A stretch of 16,932 nt of DNA from an uncultured bacterium (GTDB lineage Bacteria; Cloacimonadota; Cloacimonadia; Cloacimonadales; Cloacimonadaceae). Below the pieces are notes generated by a model that was not told the DNA's origin, ran no database searches, and was given only the letters and a program-made list of their open reading frames with translations. Both the position numbers and the translations under genes were made by a program. This document shows, one piece after another, positions 6,951-15,055 of the stretch. Within the stretch, counting starts at the first letter, position 1, and the number at the start of each line of letters is the position of its first letter. Where the stretch lies: NCBI GenBank assembly GCA_937924555.1, contig CALDSN010000057.1, forward strand, positions 1-16,932, written 5' to 3'.

Positions 6951-7221
6951 TTATTCCCCTGTCATTATAATAACTTAGATACATCACTCCCACCCCACTT
7001 TTCAGTGGTGAAGAAATCACCCTCCTCTTGTGCAATATCCATTCCATAAAAAGGGCTTTTGCATGTTAGTAGGCGTTATTGGCGTTTTGTTGCCCCTTTT
7101 TGTATATCTGCCCCCATGTCCGTTTCTCTTGCAGTCATCACCTGATCATTGCATGTTTAATAGGTAATGATTAGGTATGATCAGGCAACGATGCCAAGGG
7201 GGAATCTATCCATATAAAGCA
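6951..7221 (-). other. Leader region upstream of the pgs operon
   Basis: About 270 nt without a convincing gene. It contains an inverted repeat (described separately), and GGCAACGATGCC at 7184-7195, which could fold as a 4-bp stem. A TATAAT on the minus strand (6969-6964) lies only 13 nt before the pgsB ATG. That is too close to act as a normal -10 for a transcript that keeps the Shine-Dalgarno, so the true promoter is probably further upstream and I cannot place it. A purine-rich AGAGGAGG around 7020-7027 has no start codon at a usable distance. No known riboswitch pattern is evident. Confidence 0.5.
7141..7185. promoter_or_regulatory. Inverted repeat CCTGATCAT...ATGATCAGG, possible operator
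   Basis: Perfect 9-bp arms lie at 7141-7149 and 7177-7185, 36 bp apart start to start. The 27-bp centre contains a near-tandem TAGGTAATGAT/TAGGTATGAT that runs into the right arm. It sits about 190-235 bp before pgsB, downstream of the peptidase terminator, which is where a control site for the pgs operon would be expected. Each arm also holds the palindrome TGATCA. It may be a protein-binding site or an mRNA stem near the start of the leader. No regulator is identified. Confidence 0.4.
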
Positions 7222-7245
7222 AACCCCGAGCCGAAGCTCAGGGTT
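7222..7245 (-). terminator. Hairpin terminator with UUCG loop after the Rgp-like gene
   Basis: On the minus strand AACCCTGAGC pairs with GCTCGGGGTT as a 10-bp stem closed by a TTCG tetraloop. It begins 29 nt after the peptidase stop codon and is followed by TGCTTTAT. The internal U.G pair exists only in the minus-strand RNA, since the plus-strand copy would have a C/A mismatch. This supports function in the minus direction. The U-tract is weak, so termination may be incomplete and allow some read-through toward the pgs operon. Confidence 0.7.
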
Positions 7246-7274
7246 CACGTCATTAGGATTTACTTGATATATGG

Positions 7275-10200
7275 TTACTTAAGCATTATCATCTTCTTGG
7301 TGCTGGTGTATTTACCGGAATCCATCTTGAAGAAATAGATACCGCTTCCCACTCCGCGACCCTTGGAATCCTTGCCGTTCCAGGGCAGGTTGTATGTTCC
7401 TGCGGGCATGGTTTCGTTCACCAAAGTGATTACCTTTTGCCCGGAGATATTGAAGATAGTCACATTAACCGGGCTTTGTTCCTTGAGGCTGAATTTAATG
7501 GTGGTATTGGGGTTGAAAGGATTGGGATAGTTGCCCACGAGCTTGGTCTGTAAGGGGTTGATCAAGTCATCATTGGCAACTGGTTGTCCAGAACCTTCCA
7601 AACCTACGGTTATCACAGGGACACTCGGGTCGTCGGAGGTGATAACCATTTCAGCACTATAGAGCTGCTGAGATGTAGGGATGAAATTCACATCCACCAC
7701 CATGCTTTCTCCTGCGGGGATGATGTAATCAAGATACAGCACAGGCTCCATCAGGTCGTTATACATATAGAAGGGAGCTACACTGGTGAGACTTCCCATC
7801 ATGGATGCGGTTCCGGTATTGGAGATGGTGAGAGGAAGGCTGAGGGTTTCGCCCACTTGCACAATCTCGAAATCCAAAGTCTGGGTACCCAATAGCATGC
7901 TTGGTGTTCCCGAAACTGAGGTTGAGGAAGGATAAATAATGTCATCAATCCATGCGCAATCGCTACCCACAGATGTTCCGCCATCTTTGGTGTATTTCCA
8001 GGTGAAGTAGTTGTTCCCGGCTGTAACGGGGAAACTCACTTGGCTCCATTCGTCTGTATTTCCGCTCCATTCACCCATCAGTAAGCCGTTGATATGGAAG
8101 CTTAGCTTGTCGTAGCTTGCTTCGCTGGACACTTTCTTCCAGAAGGTGATGCTTCCTGTCTGGGTGATAGTCTTGGAAATGCTCATGCTGGAGGAAGTGC
8201 CATGGGTGATGAAGGGGGACTTAGCCGTTTGAGAGCCGTTATAGCTGGTGGATTGTGATGCAGTCCAGGAACCACCGCTGAAGATCCAAGGAGAGGCTGT
8301 TAAACCACTTTCAAAGTTCTCTAAATCCAGACCGAGGATGAAGCTGTAGTTGTTGGCACTTACATATTCACCAAAGAGGCTCATCACGGTAAGCTGAGTG
8401 CTTGTACCGGCAGGTATCTGAGAGCTGAAGGTAGCTCTATACATCAATGATGCGGTTTCACCGGGCATTAGGTTGTCCACTGTAGGGGCAACAGGTTCCA
8501 AGATATGGGTGATGCCGGCAATCATGGCATTGGAACTGATCATAGATGTGGCACAATGGCCTGTATTGCTGATGGGAAGAGTGAAGATAACGGATTCACC
8601 CGCATCCACTCTGCCGTTATTGTTACCGTTAGCATCGTCCACAACGATTCCACCCCAAGTAATAGCCGGGGCATTAACCAAGAAGTTGCGATCGAACTCG
8701 AAGCTGTTGCTGTTGGCATCAGTTATCACAATGTGGAGGTTAACTTCGTGTTGGTCTGGGATGGTGTTGCCAATCTGAATGTTGAAGCTGCCAAAGGGGC
8801 TGTTTGCACCTGCAGCAATATCCCCCAGATTGAGGGTAGGGTTGATTATCGTGATGTGGGGGTCAGTGGAACTGATGGTGGCAGTGGCACCTGTAGCGTC
8901 CTGACTGCCGATATTAGAGAGATCCATGCTAAGCTGGACTGTCTCACCAAACTGGGGTAAGCCATCATTGCTATCGCTTACACTGATATCATCCATCATG
9001 ATGTAAGGACCCGAATTGGGAAGAACCTGCACGGTTTCTATCTGAGTTTGCTTGTCAAATGCAAACACAGTAAGAGTCAGATTCATGGGTTCGGCAGGTG
9101 CCGGATTGAGGATTAACAGTGCGGAACCGGTGGCATCAGCCGCACCAGTGGCATAAATAGTACCTGCATTGCTGAGAGTTATCTTAGCAAAAGGCTCTGT
9201 TTGTATGGAAAAAGTATTCACACCCATCAGTAAAACAGGGTTATAGGTGGAAGCAATCAATGTGGGGTTCTTGGTGCGTACCATCAAGGAAGCGTCGCCA
9301 AAGATAGTCCAGTTCTTGAACTCTGCGATACCGGAGGTGCTATATGCTTCAATCATTTTGGACGAGCCATTGAAGTAAAGGCTGCCGATGCGGTGTTTAG
9401 CCCCGGCAATAAGCAAGTCTGTCACTTCATCCTGACCGCGCATGGGAGGATTCCACCCTTGGTTAACGGTAGAGCCGTAGAAGGCAATTGCGCCTGTGGG
9501 AGCACCTGTGCTGGCATTCTTGGCGCGAAGCCAAGCTTCGGCAAAACAGGTCTGGCTGACAAAGTTACCGTTAACACAAGCAACGGAAACGATGAAAGGA
9601 AGCATGTTATAGTTTGAGAGAGAGCTTACATTGCTGTTAGTGTATGTAACCGAAGCCCATGATGTATCCGAACCATGGCCGACATAATTCACAAAGCCTC
9701 TTCCATTGTTGAGAGCAGCGGTGATCCCTGAGGCATTACCGCCTGTTCCCTGATATATCTGATCAACAGTGTTATAGCCGTAAGCAAGTAAGTCGGTGCG
9801 GATATTGTTCATGTGTGTAGCATCACTTTCGCCGTTGTCGCCTTGACTTCCACCACCTTCATTGGAGGCAATACCCGTGGCTTTTTCCAAGTAGGTAGCA
9901 CCCACGGCTATGTCACGTTCGTAGTATATGCTACGGTCAAGCTGTGTCTGCATGTCGGCAACTGTGCTAGCAGAAAATCTGCCGATATAGATATCTGGAT
10001 AGCTGTCTGTTCCGGCTACCAATGAGAAGGATGGATCGCTTCCACCGCCATTCACTGACAAAGTCGGAATCTGGGGGGCATCACCGAAAAGCTGAACGAA
10101 CATCAGGTTACTGTGGGTGTTGTAATAGTTCTGGATGTATGTTTTGATGTTATTAGCCGAAGGACCGGCAACAGTGATATCCACAACTTCCACGTTAAAA

Positions 10201-10970
10201 CCTATCTGGCGTTTCCAATCTACCCAAGGCTGGATGATGCTGTCGAACATGCTATGCTTAATAACCAAGATGCTGCCTTCTTCACCGATGGATGGATACT
10301 TAGCTTCATCGAAGTTCAGGAACATGTTCCGATAGATCTCTTCAAAACCCTGAGAGTTCGTCCTCTTAGTCGCGCTCAATGCATTAAGATTGCTGCTGCC
10401 ATTCTCCTGCAGAGATATAAGCATCTTTGTATATACACGCAAGGTGGATGTTCCGGGGAAATAGATAAAAGGCATTACTCTGATTGTTATACCACGGTAA
10501 TCTCTGAGAATAAAGGGTTCGGACAAATCTGCAGTGACTTGAGGGTAACTTCCGTTACTCTGGTAGAACTCAGCAAAGCTGTATGGAATAGTTGAGGGAT
10601 CAATATCCCTTGTTAGGTTGCCTTTGGATGGGGCAACAGGCATGCTAAGGTCTATATACTCGCTACTAAGTACGTTTAACTGCATAGCGGCTGTGCCGGG
10701 TATAATCACACTGCGAGAAACAGTGGGAAGCTGTGGCATGCCTGCTTCCAAAGTCAACGCTTCCTTAGGCAGCGAGATGTCGTTCCACTGCACGCCATTG
10801 ATTGTAACCGGTTCACGCTCGAAGCTTCCAAGAGTGAATTCCAGCTGCATAGCATTTGTGTTGTTGCTTGTTAGACGGAAGTCATTTTGATATCCGCTTA
10901 CGTTGATCTTCTCTGCAGAAAGCGTTAGTATCGCCAATAGCAGTGTCAACACTATTAATAAAGGTTTCAT
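7275..10970 (-). CDS. Secreted C25 peptidase, Arg-gingipain-like
   Basis: 1231 residues. I choose the ATG at 10970 because GGAGG lies five bases before it; an ATG four codons earlier overlaps that site. Layout: signal peptide 1-19; gingipain-type propeptide about 20-225 (with PQLP...IIPG); catalytic C25 domain about 228-565; Ig-like cap to about 650; two CARDB-like domains (about 652-765 and 767-880) with DxNGNxxG and FGE/AGE loops that may bind calcium; MAM/cleaved-adhesin-like jelly roll about 886-1022; Ig/HYDIN-like domain about 1026-1138; C-terminal sorting domain about 1143-1231 starting NYPNPFNP. His432 (VGHGS) and Cys465 (VACVNG) are 33 apart, as in gingipains. Asp383 in DNGESD matches RgpB Asp163 and Trp506 in NQGW matches RgpB Trp284, both S1-pocket residues, so Arg-type cleavage is likely. 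The protein is probably exported across the outer membrane by a type IX-like route. Confidence 0.93.
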   Translation of the reverse strand: MKPLLIVLTLLLAILTLSAEKINVSGYQNDFRLTSNNTNAMQLEFTLGSFEREPVTINGVQWNDISLPKEALTLEAGMPQLPTVSRSVIIPGTAAMQLNVLSSEYIDLSMPVAPSKGNLTRDIDPSTIPYSFAEFYQSNGSYPQVTADLSEPFILRDYRGITIRVMPFIYFPGTSTLRVYTKMLISLQENGSSNLNALSATKRTNSQGFEEIYRNMFLNFDEAKYPSIGEEGSILVIKHSMFDSIIQPWVDWKRQIGFNVEVVDITVAGPSANNIKTYIQNYYNTHSNLMFVQLFGDAPQIPTLSVNGGGSDPSFSLVAGTDSYPDIYIGRFSASTVADMQTQLDRSIYYERDIAVGATYLEKATGIASNEGGGSQGDNGESDATHMNNIRTDLLAYGYNTVDQIYQGTGGNASGITAALNNGRGFVNYVGHGSDTSWASVTYTNSNVSSLSNYNMLPFIVSVACVNGNFVSQTCFAEAWLRAKNASTGAPTGAIAFYGSTVNQGWNPPMRGQDEVTDLLIAGAKHRIGSLYFNGSSKMIEAYSTSGIAEFKNWTIFGDASLMVRTKNPTLIASTYNPVLLMGVNTFSIQTEPFAKITLSNAGTIYATGAADATGSALLILNPAPAEPMNLTLTVFAFDKQTQIETVQVLPNSGPYIMMDDISVSDSNDGLPQFGETVQLSMDLSNIGSQDATGATATISSTDPHITIINPTLNLGDIAAGANSPFGSFNIQIGNTIPDQHEVNLHIVITDANSNSFEFDRNFLVNAPAITWGGIVVDDANGNNNGRVDAGESVIFTLPISNTGHCATSMISSNAMIAGITHILEPVAPTVDNLMPGETASLMYRATFSSQIPAGTSTQLTVMSLFGEYVSANNYSFILGLDLENFESGLTASPWIFSGGSWTASQSTSYNGSQTAKSPFITHGTSSSMSISKTITQTGSITFWKKVSSEASYDKLSFHINGLLMGEWSGNTDEWSQVSFPVTAGNNYFTWKYTKDGGTSVGSDCAWIDDIIYPSSTSVSGTPSMLLGTQTLDFEIVQVGETLSLPLTISNTGTASMMGSLTSVAPFYMYNDLMEPVLYLDYIIPAGESMVVDVNFIPTSQQLYSAEMVITSDDPSVPVITVGLEGSGQPVANDDLINPLQTKLVGNYPNPFNPNTTIKFSLKEQSPVNVTIFNISGQKVITLVNETMPAGTYNLPWNGKDSKGRGVGSGIYFFKMDSGKYTSTKKMIMLK

Positions 10971-10983
10971 GGGTTCCTCCATG

Positions 10984-10995
10984 TATTATAGCTCA
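10984..10995 (-). promoter_or_regulatory. Shared box TGAGCTATAATA upstream of the Rgp-like gene
   Basis: The minus-strand 12-mer TGAGCTATAATA is identical to one upstream of the Kgp-like gene and contains a perfect TATAAT (10990-10985). No good -35 lies 16-18 bp upstream. TATAAT ends only 14 nt before the ATG and about four bases before the Shine-Dalgarno. If it is the -10, the leader would be extremely short and would cut into the ribosome binding site. It could therefore be a promoter for a near-leaderless mRNA or a conserved translation or regulatory element. Confidence 0.4.
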
Positions 10996-11035
10996 ATTTA
11001 ATCGTTCAGTAAGTAAAAATATAAAAAGCGTTAAG

Positions 11036-11069
11036 GGGGTTATGGCGATCCTTGGATCACCATAACCCC
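11036..11069 (-). terminator. Strong rho-independent terminator after the Kgp-like gene
   Basis: On the minus strand, GGGGTTATGG-TGATC pairs with GATCG-CCATAACCCC as a 15-bp stem with one U.G pair and a CAAG loop. It starts eight nt after the stop codon and is followed by CTTAACGC and then TTTTTATATTTTT. The plus-strand copy lacks such a clean T-run. This separates transcription of the two peptidase genes, so the downstream one needs its own promoter within about 50 nt. Confidence 0.88.
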
Positions 11070-11077
11070 GTATTTAT

Positions 11078-14000
11078 TTACTTCATCAGCATCATTTTCT
11101 GTGTAGCGGAGAAGCCAAGGGATTCCATTCTGTACAGATAGATACCGCTGGCTACGCTGTTGCCGTTATCATCCTTACCGTTCCAAACCACATGGTGTGG
11201 GCCGGCAGCAAGGTTTTGATTAACCAATCTGCGAATAAGCTGACCCTTCATGTTATACACATTCAGATTCACATCACCGGCGTTTTTAATGGAGAATCTG
11301 ATGGTTGTTTCAGGATTGAAGGGATTGGGGTAGTTCTTGTCAAGCCTTGTCACCGCAGGGCTGTTCTGGTTGTCATCATTAGCTGAGCTTCCCGCGACAT
11401 GAACGGGAATTGAAACTACTGGAGTCTCAGGATCATTAGTAGTGAACAACAACTCGGAATCAAAGGTTGGAACTGTAGCACCTGCGACATAGCTTAAAGT
11501 AAAAGTCCTGTTGGCATTTGCCGGAATATTGAAGTTATACACAGAGGGTAATACTACATTATTCAAGCTGAGTGTGAAGCCAACGGGAACTGCAAGCTCA
11601 CCCTGCAGAGCTGCTGAGCCTAAGTTTCTGATAAGAATATCAGTGCTAACTGTGGTGTTGGGGGCAACATCAACGAAGTTTATATTGCTCACAGGGGTGT
11701 ATATTAATGCGGAAGCTGCGGTACCTGTTCCCGGGAATACGATGTCGTCAATCCATGCACTGTCGTTCCCTGTGGAGGTAGAGCCATCCTTAGCATAAGT
11801 CCACTTATAAGTGTGAGAACCGGCTACGACGGGATAGGACATTTCTGTCCAGTCCATTGCTCCGCTCCAAGCAGCAATCACTGTTCCATCAATATAGAAG
11901 GTGAGGTAATCATGGTTGGGTTCTGAACTTGTTTTGCGGAAGAAAGTGATATTACCGTCATATGGAGCAACATGGGTAATCTGCAGACTGGTTGATCCAT
12001 AATTGCCGATAACTCCTGACTTGGCGGAGAATGTTCCGCTATGAACATTTGTGCTACCTGTGGAGATAACCCAAGGTGAATTGCTGGTATTAGTCCAAGG
12101 ATATGCTGTGAAGCTATTGGACTCGAAGCCTTCGCCAACCAAGCCAATGGGTATGATGATTGATGAGTTAAACATCTGGCTTCCGGTGTCAAAGATCATT
12201 CCAATGCGTACAACTTCACCATCGGGTACATCTTGGGAAAGGCTTACATTGAAGCTGAGAGGCATCACGTAGTTCAAGGGTAAAGAGGGGATAGTGAAGC
12301 TTGTGACATCAATCGTAGCATAGTTACTTGTGGGGATAAGGGTAAGGGTTCCGCCCGGAGTAACAATATGCCCTGTATTGCTGATGTCAACGGTTACACT
12401 CAGGTTTTCTCCACTCTGATAAATGCCGTTTCCATTGCCGTCAAAGATAGTTGGAGGTGCAAACACCATATTGGCGGCACTAACGTTGATAGTACGCTCA
12501 GCCACCCATTCATCTGTACCGCTGGTAGTGGTGAAGGTCAAAGCCAGTTCGGTTTGATCCGGGATATTGGGATCAATCACCACGGAGAAGGCATTGGTCA
12601 TATTCACGTTTGCCCCGGCATTTATATTCGGCAGGCTGATGGTGGGGGTAACAACATGTGCCCAATCACCTTCTATACTCAAGGTGCAAGAGAGGTTGGT
12701 GGCATTTTCCACACCCACATTACTGAAGGGCATGGAGATGCTCAAAGTTTCTCCAGCTTCGGGGGTGTTATTGTTACCATCGTTAATGTTCATTGCACCG
12801 GCGGTGATATAGGGTCCCACATTGGCAATAACCTGCACATTGGCAATCACCGGCTTGCGCTTGGAACGAGTAAGCACCAGTTGTGCAGTTCCGGGTTGGG
12901 AAAAGGGAGTATAGTTCAAGGTAAGGGCACCTGTTGCATCTGTCATGCCCACGCCATGAAGTTCATTGTTCATGGATAAGGCTACAAGAGTATAGGGATC
13001 AGCTTGAATATCCAAACTGCCTACGCCAAGGAATAGCTGGGCAGGAGCTTGGAAGCTGTTTAAAGCTGGGATGCCAACATAGGGCACCAATGAAGGGTCG
13101 CCCATGATGGAGTAAATCTCCCAATAGTAGTTTATATAGGTGGAGTTGGACGCCACCACGGCAAGATTGCCCATTAAAACCATGGCACCGGAGGTGCTTG
13201 CCCAATCTGCAACAGGTTCGTTGTGCTCATGGAACAAAGCATCATACACACCGGTACGGTTTGCCACGAAGGGAGAACCGGAACCGACGACGGGTGGTTT
13301 GTAACCCACACCCCAATAATAATCCGGGTCCCAATAAGTGCTATTGGTTCCGCCGATATATATCACAGCACCTTTGTTGTTTGCTCTCAGCCAAGCTTCA
13401 GCAAAGCAAATTGCGCTGTCAAACTTGCTGGTAAGGCAGCAGTTTCCTACAACAATGCCGGATTTATTCGTGTTCTGCAGGCTGTTTATGTGAGATGTGG
13501 TTATATTGGGATCTGCCCAATAGGTAACATCGCCATGAGCGGTATAATTGGTGTAACCTGCTCCGGAAGAGATATTGGCAACAATGGCAGATTCCGAGGT
13601 GCCGGAAGACGGATACAGGTAATTGTGGCTGGTTAAGCCATGGGCTGTATTGAAATAGTTCGTGGTTCCGTAGTTTATCTGTCCATTGGCGTGAGTGCTG
13701 CCATAGTTGCTATCCACACCGGCTATCATTACTGTTTCGTTCAGATATGCATCACTGGGCATGGTGTATTGTTCGTACATCAAAGTCTTGTTAACTTGGT
13801 TGGTCACTTCCGCGGTAGTGGTGGCGGAGAATCTGCCAAAATACAGCTCCGGCATATAATCCGTGCCCTGTAAACGTACATAGTTCAGGTCGGTGGGGTG
13901 GGTGCCTGTTGCGCCATTATTAGTTGGAACCTGTGCCACATCACCCACGATAAGCAGGTAAGAGGGTGCAGGATTCTGAGCTGTTGCGGCATTCCAAAGG

Positions 14001-14872
14001 TTCTGCATATATGTCTTAATGCTGTTTGCGGTGGTTCCGGTAATGGAGGTGGGAGCAACGGTAACGTTGTAACCTTCCTGACGTTTCCAGTTCACAAAAG
14101 GCTGCATTGCAGATACGTAACTATCGGGCATGATGATAACATATCCCAAGGGGTATCTGTTTAATGTGGCGCGAGAAGGCTCGTAGTTTATCACTTTTTC
14201 CCTAATAGCACCTTCAAAAGCGGGGGAGAAGGTTTTGGCTTTAAGCTCTTCGGTGGCGGCGAGATCACCACCAAGGAAGTTTATTTGAACCTGAGCATTG
14301 TATATCACTTCTATCTGCTTAAGAGCAGGATTATAGCGTACAGGCACGAAATCCACGGCGAATATCCTGGTTCCGCGCATCATTCCCAGCTCTGTAACAC
14401 TGATGGGGGATTCGGTAGTCCAGTTATTAGAATTGTAGAACGAACGCTCCACCTCAAAAGGAAGATTGTTCAAATCAGCGGATTTGGACACTTCTGCCTG
14501 ACGGGGCATCAAGGGGTACACAATTCCATTTTGGGCAAGGTTCAAGGTTTTGACATCTGATGTTAAAATACTTGCTTCCACCACTGCACCCTGGGGGACC
14601 TCAATAAGCTGTCTCATCAAGGGCAATGCCGGTACACCCACGCGGTTTGTGGAAGTGTAATTCAAGATGGATAATTCTGTCCAAACACCCTCTTTGGAGG
14701 ATATCTGCCTGTGACTGATCTCATCCACGGCATATCGAATATTCAATCCATTGGCATTGCTTCGCAGTAACTCTGCTGCCATCGGGGCATTTTGTAAGGT
14801 TATTGTTCCCGAAGTTGCGAACAGAGCAACATTCAGGAGCAACAACACCAGCATAATAATGTGGTTTCTCAT
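11078..14872 (-). CDS. Secreted C25 peptidase, Lys-gingipain-like
   Basis: 1264 residues from the ATG at 14872, which has AAGGAG five bases upstream; the in-frame GTG at 14878 directly abuts that site. Layout: signal peptide about 1-19; gingipain-type propeptide to about 235 (PALPLM...EVPQG); catalytic C25 domain about 240-600; Ig-like cap to about 680; two CARDB-like domains (about 685-800 and 801-908) with acidic GNGN loops; MAM/cleaved-adhesin-like domain about 911-1055; Ig-like domain about 1059-1165; C-terminal sorting domain about 1174-1264 with NYPNPFNP, SGIYLY and KMMLMK. His446 (YTAHGD) and Cys479, second Cys of GNCC, are 33 apart. Thr444 and Asp517 (YWDPDYYW) align with Kgp Thr442 and Asp516, which select Lys. 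The YTAHG...WADP...GNCC pattern resembles Kgp much more than the neighbouring Rgp-like protein does. Probably secreted and surface-attached. Confidence 0.93.
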   Translation of the reverse strand: MRNHIIMLVLLLLNVALFATSGTITLQNAPMAAELLRSNANGLNIRYAVDEISHRQISSKEGVWTELSILNYTSTNRVGVPALPLMRQLIEVPQGAVVEASILTSDVKTLNLAQNGIVYPLMPRQAEVSKSADLNNLPFEVERSFYNSNNWTTESPISVTELGMMRGTRIFAVDFVPVRYNPALKQIEVIYNAQVQINFLGGDLAATEELKAKTFSPAFEGAIREKVINYEPSRATLNRYPLGYVIIMPDSYVSAMQPFVNWKRQEGYNVTVAPTSITGTTANSIKTYMQNLWNAATAQNPAPSYLLIVGDVAQVPTNNGATGTHPTDLNYVRLQGTDYMPELYFGRFSATTTAEVTNQVNKTLMYEQYTMPSDAYLNETVMIAGVDSNYGSTHANGQINYGTTNYFNTAHGLTSHNYLYPSSGTSESAIVANISSGAGYTNYTAHGDVTYWADPNITTSHINSLQNTNKSGIVVGNCCLTSKFDSAICFAEAWLRANNKGAVIYIGGTNSTYWDPDYYWGVGYKPPVVGSGSPFVANRTGVYDALFHEHNEPVADWASTSGAMVLMGNLAVVASNSTYINYYWEIYSIMGDPSLVPYVGIPALNSFQAPAQLFLGVGSLDIQADPYTLVALSMNNELHGVGMTDATGALTLNYTPFSQPGTAQLVLTRSKRKPVIANVQVIANVGPYITAGAMNINDGNNNTPEAGETLSISMPFSNVGVENATNLSCTLSIEGDWAHVVTPTISLPNINAGANVNMTNAFSVVIDPNIPDQTELALTFTTTSGTDEWVAERTINVSAANMVFAPPTIFDGNGNGIYQSGENLSVTVDISNTGHIVTPGGTLTLIPTSNYATIDVTSFTIPSLPLNYVMPLSFNVSLSQDVPDGEVVRIGMIFDTGSQMFNSSIIIPIGLVGEGFESNSFTAYPWTNTSNSPWVISTGSTNVHSGTFSAKSGVIGNYGSTSLQITHVAPYDGNITFFRKTSSEPNHDYLTFYIDGTVIAAWSGAMDWTEMSYPVVAGSHTYKWTYAKDGSTSTGNDSAWIDDIVFPGTGTAASALIYTPVSNINFVDVAPNTTVSTDILIRNLGSAALQGELAVPVGFTLSLNNVVLPSVYNFNIPANANRTFTLSYVAGATVPTFDSELLFTTNDPETPVVSIPVHVAGSSANDDNQNSPAVTRLDKNYPNPFNPETTIRFSIKNAGDVNLNVYNMKGQLIRRLVNQNLAAGPHHVVWNGKDDNGNSVASGIYLYRMESLGFSATQKMMLMK

Positions 14873-14894
14873 CTCCACTCCTTATATCTTTCAA

Positions 14895-14906
14895 TATTAT
14901 AGCTCA
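14895..14906 (-). promoter_or_regulatory. Shared box TGAGCTATAATA upstream of the Kgp-like gene
   Basis: This is an exact 12-base match to the box upstream of the Rgp-like gene, on the same strand. Its TATAAT (14901-14896) is 23 nt before the ATG and about 12 nt before AAGGAG, so a transcript starting 6-7 nt downstream would keep the ribosome binding site. No consensus -35 is visible. A plausible -10 for this gene. Confidence 0.5.
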
Positions 14907-14912
14907 TCTATC

Positions 14913-14940
14913 TTGGCACTACTTAACCAAGATATATAGT
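14913..14940 (+). promoter_or_regulatory. Sigma70-type promoter of the Na/Pi transporter gene
   Basis: TTGGCA (14913-14918) and TATAGT (14935-14940) are separated by 16 bp, and the region is AT-rich. Transcription would start near 14947, giving a leader of about 110 nt. It lies back to back with the putative promoter of the Kgp-like gene within the 183-nt divergent region, so the two could be controlled together. The assignment rests on consensus matching only. Confidence 0.5.
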
Positions 14941-15055
14941 ATAAGCAAGTTTGATGCCGAACCCCAAAAAAAAGATTGGCGAAAATACATCTTGACCTCA
15001 GAGCCCCCAAAGAAAAAGTTCGACCATCTTGGCTTAAAAGGAATAAACGAAAACT

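Noticed and set aside
6992..7011. CCACT-TTTTC-AGTGG-like hairpin near pgsB
   Set aside because: Only five base pairs with no T-run; too weak to call.
7068..7130. Short 20-codon minus-strand frame beginning MTARETDMG in the pgs leader
   Set aside because: Weak AGGTG site, very short, no run of control codons as in attenuator peptides; not supported as a gene.
10113..10595. 160-codon open frame on the plus strand
   Set aside because: Antisense to the propeptide and start of the catalytic domain of the Rgp-like peptidase; no recognisable family or ribosome binding site.
10971..10982. ATG at 10982 as start of the Rgp-like peptidase
   Set aside because: It overlaps the GGAGG site that correctly serves the ATG at 10970.
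12368..12979. 203-codon open frame on the plus strand
   Set aside because: Lies wholly antisense to the Kgp-like peptidase, whose domains are recognisable throughout; composition is that of a shadow frame.
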